DNA of 64,000 nt from Pontederia crassipes (lineage: Eukaryota > Streptophyta > Magnoliopsida > Commelinales > Pontederiaceae): positions 66,354,118 to 66,418,117 of the forward strand of contig CM060190.1 of the NCBI GenBank assembly GCA_030549335.1, written 5' to 3'. Under the pieces are notes generated by a model. It saw only the letters and a list, made by a program, of their open reading frames with translations, had not been told where the DNA came from and ran no database searches. The translations under genes and the position numbers were made by a program. Below are positions 54,240 through 64,000 of the stretch, piece by piece (position 1 is the first letter of the stretch; each line of letters starts with the position of its first letter).

Positions 54240-56724
54240 TGTAACGCCCCCAAAATCACTCCTCTTGTCACGTAGGCAGTCAGGTTGATCCCGAGAGCGC
54301 TACATTATCTACTACACTATTGACCATGACCATTCAACCAAAATAGTATACGTGACACTAATATAATAAGAAAGTATAATAAGGGACTTTAATGCGGAAG
54401 TTCAACGGTCAAGATATTATAACAAATGACTTTAATGCGGAAGTTCAATAGTCAAAATATCAAAGGCATAGTTCACCCACACATGGGAAAACTAGATGAT
54501 AAGAAATCATAAATCTCAAGAAGTTCAATAAGTGAAAGAAATCTGATAAGCGGAATAGCATGATGTTTATGGATAACATGAAATCCATAACACTGCAAGT
54601 TTGATGATAAAATAGTCATGTGCAGCAATCTCCAAACTCGGTGCCCTCCAACACTTCGTTAGTTAGCATTCTCACCTGCAAAATCTCATTGCAGGAGAAC
54701 CGAATACCCATGGACAATAAGCCCAGTACAATAGCAAATAGACGGTGAAATAAGGATCAATGATAATCATGTAAATAATATATCAATGATAAATAATACT
54801 GTACTCTGATTCCTATGCATTGGCTATGGTAGGTCAATACATTATTCTTTGGCAATATCAATATATGTGCTTTATTCTTTACAGTGACTATACTTTGTCT
54901 TTGCTCTACATTAGTGTTACCCTACTATAATACATACTTTACTGTATTATATTTTTTACTGTACTATGCTTTACTTTACAATGTTCTCTGCTTTACTTTA
55001 CAGTACTCTGTTTTACATTACTTTACTGTGAGTTGCACTACGTCTTTTACATTACTATGATATCCTTAAAGTTAGTTGTCATATGCGAGCTTGACTTTAT
55101 TAGATTGGAATGTCAGGGATGTCTCTCTGAATCTCTGAAGCCAGTAAGCCCATAAAGGGAAAAAGTGATGGGTGTTAATACCTCACCCAGTTCGAAAGGT
55201 AGGTAAAAAAAATCCTACAATTCAGGAACAGTGGTCAATTAAGAAACATGTAGGTTCACTGTCTCCTCAGCTAACTAACTGTCCCTCTAGCACAATACAA
55301 TAATCTCTGGGGGAAGGAGTGTGATCATTGCATCACCCTTCATTCGAAATACAAGTAGGAGAAGACCTGAAATCTCAGGAATAGTGATCATTGAAGATCA
55401 GTAGCTTCACTGTCTCCTCAGCTAACTATCTATCCCTCATTTGCCTTAAATCTGATCTTTGCTTTAAACTTTGGGGGCAGCACATAGCAATCTCATGTCT
55501 TTGTCTTTACTTATTTATCTTTAGTCATCATGAAATCTATGATTTAGGATCCAATAAAATATCAATCTCTGGACAATAGAACTCAACCAATATAGGTGGA
55601 CTGCTAGAGTCACGATTATGTTTCGAGTGGGTCAATCCGATTAGATTAGACGGATGAATCTGACTACCGGACCGATCGACCGTTCCTGATGGATCGATCG
55701 ACCGTTCTCTGGTACCGGTCGACCGGTCCTCATGGATCGATCGACCATGTTCTTTGTGGGGTATTTGTGGATCGATCGGCCGTACACGTAAGGCCGGTCG
55801 GGCAGTTACTCTAGGATCGATCGATCGTTCCGATGGTCGATTGATCGGTAATAGTGTCATGAGGATACGCAAAGCGCGTCGGATCGATCGACCGATCAGA
55901 AGTCCAGTCGGTCGATTTCATAAGTGGATCTGTCCGTTGACAGATAGATCGGTCGACCGCCATGGTGAGGCCTGTCGACCGATTAATACGAACTCGCGAG
56001 AGTTCTGTGCGTGGACCGGTCGATCGTTGATGATATCGGTCGATCGGTCTGAACGATAAAAATAGAGCCGCCAGAGTTTTTTTATGATTCCAACAGTCTT
56101 CCGGCCATCAAGTCGCCACGACATGAATAGGAAAAATATAGATAACAATCACAGGATCATAATGAACTATTCATGCATATCAAACGATTACTATTTCTTC
56201 GTTTAGGAATTTAAAACGCTAAGGTACCTCTATTCGTCGGTTTTTGGGTTCGCCGGTCGTTGTTCTCCGTCCGATCGTTGGCAATCGCCTTTGGGTTGAC
56301 AGGGAAGAGTTCGCTGGATCCTTACGCACGTCGAGAGAGGATCACTACGTGTCGAAGATCGTCGTTTGGCTTGCGTGCGCGCATGCTCTGCTTCGTTCCG
56401 CCGCTCAGTCGTGAGTGCGACGGTCGCCGGATCGATTGAAGAAGAAGCAGAAATGGAGAGACGGCGGTCGGTTGAAATCCAAGGGGGCGCGAGGTCGCCC
56501 TCGCGTCCTCCCTTTATAGGATCGACCGGTCAGGGTGGCCGGCCGATTCCGAGCGGAATCAGGGGAGGAAAATCCTCCCCTGTCAGCCGTTTCCTCACGA
56601 ATCATTTCCTTTTTTTATTTCGAATTCGATTTGAATTTTGTCATTAATGGCAATTAATTTCCTATTTGAATTGTTTTCCTTGATTTCTAATTCCTTTCCT
56701 TATGTAAAGATTGCATCCGTTACA
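54240..56724. mobile_element. solo LTR, about 2.5 kb
   Basis: It begins TGTAACG and ends CGTTACA, a 7-bp perfect inverted end with TG...CA termini. It is flanked by acatt (54235-54239) and atatt (56725-56729), a 5-bp TSD with one mismatch. The TGTAACGCCCC start is common among large plant gypsy LTRs. There is no internal region or primer binding site, so it is a solo LTR. It carries the motif array at 55660-56060 and a GC-rich part near 56220-56580 with a TATA-like ctttatagg. Confidence 0.72.
55660..56060. repeat. degenerate array of CGATCGACCG-type palindromic motifs
   Basis: About fourteen copies of GGATCGATCGACCG or close variants (ACCGGTCGACCGG, GGTCGATTGATCGG and others) occur at irregular 18-45-bp spacing in 400 bp. 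One more lies near 56520. The motif core CGATCGATCG is self-complementary. Confidence 0.85.
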
Positions 56725-57861
56725 ATATTTTTTTGAAAAATAAGATACTTGTTTTATAAAATTTGGACATTAATTTATCGTTTAAATGCGATATACTTAG
56801 AATAAGTCTAACTATGCAATCGGAATAAGAAACTAAAATTTACCGGACTTAATTCTTAAATAATTGAATTAGACAAAAAGAGGTATGAATTAATAGTTTT
56901 GAAGTTAGATAATTTGGGACGTTTGAGAAGCATAACTGTCACATAAAAAGAATAACAATATAGACAATACCATATTTTCTTACATTAAGTTCTTTAATGA
57001 AATGCAAATTATAAGGCATATGAAAACAATATTGAAGAGTATAAGAGGAATGCTAGTAAAATATATTTTATGGTTAAATAAATTTTATTAATTCAATTTA
57101 TTTCATATGATTTTCCCAAAATCCAATGAGATATATGATTTATAAAATGGCCTAATGACAATATAATATTTCAAGGTTGAAGTTGCCGTATGTCTAATTT
57201 TGTTTTGAAAATCAGAAGCATAATATATCATTCGAATAAAGTGATTATTTTGTTTTTGAAAAATTTAGTCGTTCAAAAATAGTACTACACGTTATAGACA
57301 TAAATGTCATTATCTTGCAACTTAATAAAATAGTTGACTTGATAATTGATAGTTAGAGTTGAATACAAGAGTTTGATTTGAAAGTTTGAAGATATTTTTT
57401 AAATAATTTTAATTACACACAAAAACTTTTACATTTATCATATATTTCTGGAATCAATGAAAAATATATTACGATTGAAATCAAAATTTAAATAAGTTAA
57501 AAACTTAGAATGGGATTAACTCTGAGTTTTCCTTATTATGATATGATTTTTTTTTTCTGTAATTGTATGGAAACACAAAGTCCTGTGTAGATAGAGGCTT
57601 TCGTCAGCGTTAGTAATGCCTTCGTGACATTGTGTATCTAAAATTAATTCTTATTTGTTTCTCTTTTATTCTATAGTAGAGTACGGTACTTCTTATATTT
57701 AATTATTTTGAATTGTTTGAGCTCGTAATATTTATTATTTATTTACAGATTTATGTTCTATGTCGTTCTCGTAAGTTTGTCATCAATCCCTATCCACCAT
57801 TATTAGTCACAAGCAACAGAGAGAGAAATAATAGAAACAGACCTGAAAAATGGAAGAAATA
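56725..57861. other. AT-rich intergenic stretch, nothing recognised
   Basis: No gene or bounded element is seen. Confidence 0.5.
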
Positions 57862-59120
57862 TAATAGAAAGAATTTAATGGGTGTCCCCCCAACTTAAAC
57901 GGGGGACTGTTCACCCATTCAATCCCGCTCGTCTGCATGGCATCGGACGGACGCGCATAAGTGTGGAGGCCGGCTTAGATGGATTTCGGCGGAGCGACTA
58001 GATGAAGAAAACCTGCCCTGATGGATTTCGACCAAGAATGAGGCCGGGTACAAAAGCACTCGATAAATGTTTTTTTACCCTTTCTGCATCTTGCTCTCTC
58101 TCACCTCTCTTAGCGAATCCACTTCTCTCTCACTTTCTCCCCCTTCATCGGCATCGTCGAGATCTACCGTCGGATCTGCTGGACGGCCGCCGAGATCCAC
58201 GCGACGGTAAGCTTTCTTCACCTCTTTTACCCTCTCGCGCTCTTTCACTGGGTTTTATTCTCTGGATCTCAGCGGCGTGATCCGAGCTTCTCGCTTCTCC
58301 CCCTTCCTCGGCGTCGACAATCCATTCTCTGGCCATATCTGGCCTCCGTCGATGATCGCTGCGTCTCAGATCCGCCCTTTGAGGCGCCCTCCGACCAAAT
58401 CTGCCCGCCGACCAGATCCACGTCCAGATCCGTCGACTAGACTGTGTCCTGTCCAGATCCGTGGCTCATAGATGCCCTCCGACCAGAGCCACCCGCCACC
58501 GACGAGTAATGACGGTCGCCGACATAGATCTAAGCCTCGTAGGTGCTTTCCCCTCTGTTGTGCTTTACTTGTATTTTTTCCACTTTTCTATTCACCGACC
58601 TTTGTCATCGCATCCAGGAAACATCGCCGCCTTGCCGCTCCCATTGGCCGCCGTCGCACATCGCCGCCGCTCGCCGACCCCGCACCACCGCCGCTCGCCG
58701 ACCCCCCCGCGACCCTGCACCACCGCACTTCGACCCCCACCGCGACCCCGCGGGACCGCTGACCCCGCACCATCGCCGACCCCCACGGCGACCCCACTCA
58801 CGATGTAATTAGTTGTTAATTGACATTATTATTAGGTGTTAGTCATTATGTATCGACATTGTAATTAGGTGTTGATCTATGTAATTAGTTGTAATTTGCC
58901 GTATTGCTTAGGATTAAGCATGTACATTGGTTAGAACTACTGGTTCTAGCAGTTTGTACTCTCTAATATTATGAAGAAACTTGTTCTATTCCTTGACAGA
59001 TGCAAAAGTGTGAGGAAGTTGTGATATCTTCATAGTTGATAGTTGGTGTCGGCAATTGAAAATAGTATAGTATAATGAACTATATGCAACACATTGCTAA
59101 TTTTCTCGTTAACTTTTCAT

Positions 59121-59264
59121 CACTTATTTGGATAATTGTAAAATTCTTGAATCCGATACGTGCTCGATCACTTATTTGGATAATTGTAAAATTCTTGAAT
59201 CCATTGTGTGCTCGATCACATATTTGGATAATTGTAAAATTCTTGAATCTGCTATGTGCTCGAT
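59121..59264 (+). repeat. 48-bp unit in three tandem copies
   Basis: The units 59121-59168, 59169-59216 and 59217-59264 all contain ttggataattgtaaaattct and end gctcgat. The length is a multiple of three and one plus-strand frame stays open through all three. Just downstream agaagagcccaagaaat also occurs twice. Confidence 0.9.
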
Positions 59265-59895
59265 ATAAAAAGAGAAGAGCCCAAGAAATAAAACGAACAA
59301 TCAACTATAGGAGAAGAGCCCAAGAAATCATATTAATTAATATCAATCAATTGATTAACATAATTATTAACTACACATATTTTTCTACAATTAGCAAGGA
59401 CACAACCATTTACAACTAATCAGTACATAATTATTAACTACATAAATTACAGCATGATTAACAACTAAATAATTACAACTAATCTTGTGCATAGAATTAA
59501 GAATTGAGTTTGGCAGCGTTCGGCGGACTGCGGGGTGTTCGGCGTGAGGGATCTCAGAGTGCGTTTGACGGGTCGCCTGTGCGTGGTCGGCAACGTGAGG
59601 GGGTCGGCGGCTTGAGGGGCTCGGCGGATGTGCAAGGTCCTCGGCGGGAGCTGCAAGGCGGGCGGGCGGCGGCATGCGAGATCAACATGACGTGCGGGCG
59701 GGCAACGACGTGCAACGGGGTCGTGCGAGCGCGGCAGGGCAGGCGGTGGCGTGCGGGCGGGGTTGTGCGAGCACGACAGGGCAGGTGGGGGCGTGCGTGC
59801 GGTGGCGTGCGAGTGCAGCAAGGCATTCGGCGGCGTGCGGGGCATTGTCATGCAGGGCGGCCGACATACGGGCGTTGTCGTGCGAGCGCAGCAGG

Positions 59896-60080
59896 GCGAC
59901 GACCAGATCTGACCGGATCTGGTCGAAGGAGGCCGGCGATGACCAGATCTGGTCGAAGGAGGCCGGCGACGACCAAATCCGACCAGATCTGGTCGAACGA
60001 GGTTGGCGATGACCAAATCTGGTCAGATCTGATCGAACGAGGCCGTCGACGACCAGATATGGTCGGATCTGCCCCGACGA
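59896..60080 (+). repeat. degenerate GACCAGATCTGGTCGAA repeat
   Basis: Four to five imperfect copies of gaccagatctggtcgaa followed by gaggccggcgac occur. The core ACCAGATCTGGT is a perfect palindrome. Confidence 0.75.
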
Positions 60081-60408
60081 GTGCGGTGTTGAACAAGATC
60101 GGAGGAGCGAGAGAGTTGAGAGCGAGAGATCGGAGAGTAAGAGCGAGAGAGTTGAGAGCGAGAGTTGAGAGAGAGTGTGAGGTCGGGAAATGAGAAGAAA
60201 ATAGTTTACAATGAGTTTTTATTACTCCGTCCGATCCGAATCCGGTTTGATTTTGAATCGGCGTTGTGAACCGCATCCGAAATGTCGGTTCAAGAAAAAA
60301 ATGCCATTTTCATTTGCGCCCGTCTGATCCGAATCAGACGGACACAGAAAAATGGGGGGACTGTCCCCCACTTCTAATGGGGGGATACCCATTTTATCCT
60401 AATAGAAA

Positions 60409-63400
60409 ATAACATTGACATGTGATCATTTGAGGGTGTCCATTACTTTAGACTATGTTTGGTAATTGGGTGGGATTGATAAATTTAATAAACATTTTTA
60501 TTATTCTTAAGAAAAATATTTATTTTATTTGATCGAGAGGAAGGAGTTAAAAGATGGATGACAGTGAAGTTAGAGAGCAAACTTAGAGTAGAATAAAAAT
60601 AATTATTTTAAATTTCTTTGAAATTATCAATTTTGTGAGCTTAATTTTAAATTCTATGATGAGCTTATGAAAATCAATTTAATTTAGTTAAATTTCTAAA
60701 AATTATATCCGAATAAGATGTAAAAAATTTAAATCGACCCATCTAATTAAACATGACCTCACTAAAAATCCAATCGAAGAGTCGCTCGAGAAAGCCAACG
60801 GCTTGGTACAATGCGTTGGCACGGATCACACGTGTGCCCTCCCCATTCTCATGTTTAAACTCATGTAATTAAAACTAAAATAAAAGGAAAATGAAAAAAC
60901 AAGGATAATTGTTTGGCTTGTAGTGGGATGGTTTTATTTTGCTGTTTTCTTGCACTTTTCCTTTGTAATATTTTTTTTGAACAATTTAAGCAAAAAAATG
61001 AAGATTCAATTATTCCTCCATTTTTTTTACATATAGATTTTACAGAAGTATTTAGGATTTATATTTCGATGTTTTTTTTCATTTTGATTTTCAAGTTATT
61101 GATTTTTTTATTCGATGTAAATGGATAATTTTATCATAATGAAATCTTGAGTTTGATTTCGACTTACTTTATCATGATGAAAATTTGAGTTTGTTTTCAA
61201 CTTCACCATTAATGAAGAGTACGAGTAGAGAGACCACTTGAAAAAAAATGATGAAGAAAGAATAAATTATAGTAATTATTCTCCAACTTTATTCTCTTTT
61301 CAAATTTTATTTTCAAACATCCCTCAAACTATTAAATTATTTCACATTTGATTAATTTTGTTACATAGTGCATCAAAAAATAAATTCGAGCATCCACCGG
61401 GTTGAATCCGATGACCCGACCTAGTTTGAGACTCGGTGGTCGAATCGGCGATCCGATCATGGGTCAGGTATGGGTTAAAAAAGTTCAACCCGAGTCGACT
61501 CAATTTTTTATTTAAACTTAAGTTTATATTTAATTTTTAAAAATTAAAAATTAAAATATAATATTAAATTCAAACAATTTAAATAGTTAGAGAACTTAAT
61601 TTATGATTTAAAATAAACACTAAATAAAATTTTTATATTAAACAAATATAAAATAGTAAGAAAACAAATTTTAAAAAATGGGTTATTAGATAATCTGGTA
61701 TAAATCAAACCATCTCAGGTTGAGTCAGATTTGACTATAACCTTGTGATCCGACTCGATCCGATTAGAATTAATTAGGTCGAGTCTAATCCGACTCGTAA
61801 ATACTCTTAAAATAAATTGTGTTTTCTTATAGAAACTGAGGGGCACATAATTTTTTTTTAAAAAAAATTGCGTCCAATTCTAAGGAGTGCTTCGTTATGT
61901 CAATAATGTTCCTTATGAAATACAAACCTGATCCGCAGTAGAAGACTCCTATAAACAAATGCAAGAGTCATAACAAGGGCAATGACTGCTGGTCACACTA
62001 TATCAATTTTATAATTGTCTTTAATATCAATCATCGTTAGTTAAACCAAGATGATGATCTTTAACCACCAACTCATTGTGCAACCAAATTCTTGCCAATG
62101 ATCCCTCCTAGAATTTTTATATATGTTTTAATTATGTATATTATGTAATGACTTGAGGTCTATAAATTAAGATGACATAAGGTTAGCTTATATGTAGCTA
62201 TCACTTTTATCTTTAAATTCACGTGGGCAAAAAATTCAAAGCGAATAAGATAGGCTAAGAAGGTATTACATAATGATATTAGAGTTAACATTGTGTGCTC
62301 ACTTGAGTTATGTGAAAATCACATACCATACGACAACACGATCATGAAGATTATAACGATAAAAGTCTAAAGATCAAGATAATTTAATTAAATAGTTTTA
62401 CAAAATAAAAAAATATGGAGGTGATTATTTATATTCATACGAACCAAAAGTTCAGAACGAATAATATCTTTATTAAGTTGAGGGTTGTTACATACTAAGA
62501 TCTGACACTATACTTTTTCAGTTGCTATAGAGTATTTGAAGTGATCGGAAAAAGATCTAAGTTTATTATTCTTTGGCTAATCTGTGTCTTCCCGGATCAC
62601 ATGCTTGACTTTAAAAAATGAGATTTTCAGCGAAAATATTTTACATACGAACTCAAAATCTTTTAAAATAAGACAAACTGCTTACCACTTGACCTAAACA
62701 TTTGGTACATTTGATACTATACTTTGGATCATCTAGAATTTATGATAGATCATACATTTCAAATTGAAATAAGAAAAATCCTAACTAAGTTGATTAATCT
62801 TCATTGGATATATTTTTCTTGAATAAATGTTCATTAAATATGAATGGTCCACATGATTAGTTGTTCAAAATTTATAAAAGAATGACCTTACAAACTGGGA
62901 CAAAAAGCTGTCGTTCCAGGTTGAGAAAAGATCAAGATGAGTCGTCATCTCTCTCTCTTTTGCTAAGGAGATTTTTTTAATATGAAAAAAGTTTGCTACA
63001 AGATAAATGATTATATTATCGTTAAATTTCATTATTTTATAATAATTTATAAAGGTGAAAAAGTGAAAAAAAGGACAACGTGCTTGTTTATAAATCAATT
63101 ATCAAATGGAAAAATGACCGAGCAAAAACAGTACAGCAATGGTGACTGTGACACTTCCTCCCGCGCCTCATCATCCATATTGTTAAGCTGCTTGCAACAC
63201 CCCTGTCCCCCGTGATAGAAAGAGTTGGAGAGAAATGTTGGACGTACGCCCCTAATGGTCCTTATGGCATGCCAAAATCCATGCAGGTTGGTAAACTGCA
63301 GTTTTCACTGTATATATATATGAATGCATGGTGTTGGTGTGTGGGGGCAAGTGTGCTGTCCGATGAAATTCATTGGACTTCCACTGTAGTCTTACTCATG

Positions 63401-63598
63401 GCCGTAAGGTTGTCCAAGTTCTCTCGGAGTTCCGACGACGTCCAAAAGTATATGGATTATGAACATGTGTTTCTTTTTCGAACGTGATTAGGATCTCGAC
63501 AACGATACAAAAATAATGTAAAAAAGTTTTCGGCGATCCGTTTTTCGCTGCGAGGTATTCCAAAATACTTCTGTTTAGTTATTACCAATTTCTTCAAT
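60409..63598. other. AT-rich intergenic region, no gene recognised
   Basis: Only short frames are seen. A patch at 61385-61790 with repeated gacccgac and gactcgat words at its edges may be an old inverted-repeat element, but no ends or TSD could be fixed. Confidence 0.45.
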
Positions 63599-63611
63599 TG
63601 GTATCAGAGCC
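63599..63611 (+). other. LTR retrotransposon primer binding site (initiator Met tRNA) after an LTR end
   Basis: TGGTATCAGAGCC lies two bases after an LTR-like end ttcttca (63590-63596). The preceding aggatctcgacaacgatac and gatccgtttttcgctgcgag are typical of the 3' part of Copia-type LTRs, and a TATA-like tatatatatatg is at about 63314-63325. No gag frame follows, and the element may be broken or continue beyond the window. Confidence 0.5.
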
Positions 63612-64000
63612 AAATAAACTTTTCTCGTTTAACGTTGTCTCGAGCGATTGAAAAAAGTTTCTGTTTTCTGTTCCCGTCTTTGCAATTTTCTTGGATGTGA
63701 AAAATGGATAACTATATGTATAGTTTCAGTCGATAAATGCATATACGTATAGCTGTTGCAACATTTGGAATTTTATTCTAAACCATGCAACAAGTGCGGC
63801 TGTTCGTCAAAGTGTCATGGCAGGAGGCGCGATATGGATGACAAGAGATTTAAAAGTGACGAAAAATAATAGTCGCAAAAGGATTGCTGACTCTAGAGAA
63901 ATTATTATGCTTTTTCTCTCATTCGTCAAAAGTCTAGCTATTGTTTCACTATTAGATAAAAATTACATAAAGCTATTTGAATGCTTAAATGTAAAAGGAT
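63612..64000. other. presumed leader or interior of an LTR element, no coding region recognised
   Basis: ATGGATAACTATATG at 63705 could be a gag start, but its frame closes within a few codons. Confidence 0.3.

Larger units (their letters stand above)
57871..60399. mobile_element. 2.5-kb GC-rich non-autonomous MULE candidate
   Basis: The ends are gaatttaatgggtgtccccc on the left and, inverted on the right, ggataaaatgggtatccccc. The exact 9-bp repeat taatagaaa lies outside at 57862-57870 and 60400-60408, the TSD length of Mutator-like elements. The inverted similarity continues for about 60 bp with interruptions. The interior has two GC-rich blocks (58130-58800 and 59510-60110) with splice-like GT and AG sites separated by an AT-rich middle. 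That is the look of a Pack-MULE carrying gene fragments, though no captured gene is recognised. No transposase is seen. Confidence 0.65.

Noticed and set aside
58461..58812. Overlapping proline/arginine-rich frames in three phases
   Set aside because: They are a GC-rich repeat effect inside the MULE candidate; no frame is favoured and no domain is seen.
59465..60276. Long opposing frames (183 and 229 codons)
   Set aside because: They come from tandem GC-rich repeats inside the MULE candidate, and are repetitive Arg/Ala/Pro text without family resemblance.

Overview
This is a stretch of a flowering-plant nuclear genome. The spliced genes with GT-AG introns, plant-type protein families, a GC-rich oxidase gene in AT-rich surroundings and the dense load of LTR elements, LINEs, SINEs, MULEs and hAT/Harbinger MITEs all say so. 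Codon composition and repeat style suggest a monocot, but that is inference and the species cannot be fixed from sequence alone.

Four host genes are recognisable. (1) Positions 476-7593 (+): the 3' ten exons of an NDR-type AGC protein kinase whose N-terminal exons lie left of the window. (2) Positions 11906-16497 (+): a complete three-exon long-chain fatty alcohol oxidase, with a TATA box at 11821. (3) Positions 21933-37056 (-): the complete 12-exon beta subunit of mitochondrial succinyl-CoA ligase (422 aa), swollen by transposons to over 15 kb. (4) Positions 50693-53788 (-): an intronless 1031-aa PLS-class pentatricopeptide-repeat protein. They share no obvious pathway, beyond two of them (3 and 4) probably being mitochondrial.

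The rest is mostly mobile DNA, and many insertions can be bounded to the base by target-site duplications (TSDs). A 5.1-kb Ty3/gypsy chromovirus (25796-30939, TSD ggata) sits in a succinyl-CoA ligase intron. A second chromovirus (37638-42453) sits between two apparently identical 740-bp copies of the succinyl-CoA ligase promoter plus exon 1, with a TSD-flanked solo LTR of the same family just inside the gene. A 5'-truncated RTE LINE lies at 44293-45560 (17-bp TSD). Three short SINE-like elements (3723-3899, 5178-5368, 21158-21363), each with an 18-bp TSD, end in that LINE's 3' tail but begin with an unrelated shared 5' module. Other elements are a tRNA-type SINE (8928-9164), a 1.03-kb foldback MULE-like element (10497-11526) with a decayed relative near 43.2-44.0 kb, a 2.5-kb GC-rich MULE candidate (57871-60399), a 2.5-kb solo LTR carrying an array of CGATCGACCG-like motifs (54240-56724), three MITEs, and several L1-type fragments.

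The most interesting points are the duplicated first exon and promoter of the succinyl-CoA ligase gene (real rearrangement or joined haplotypes), the chimeric SINE-like family riding on an RTE LINE, and the palindrome-rich motif array in the solo LTR. I found no tRNA, rRNA, CRISPR or prokaryotic feature.
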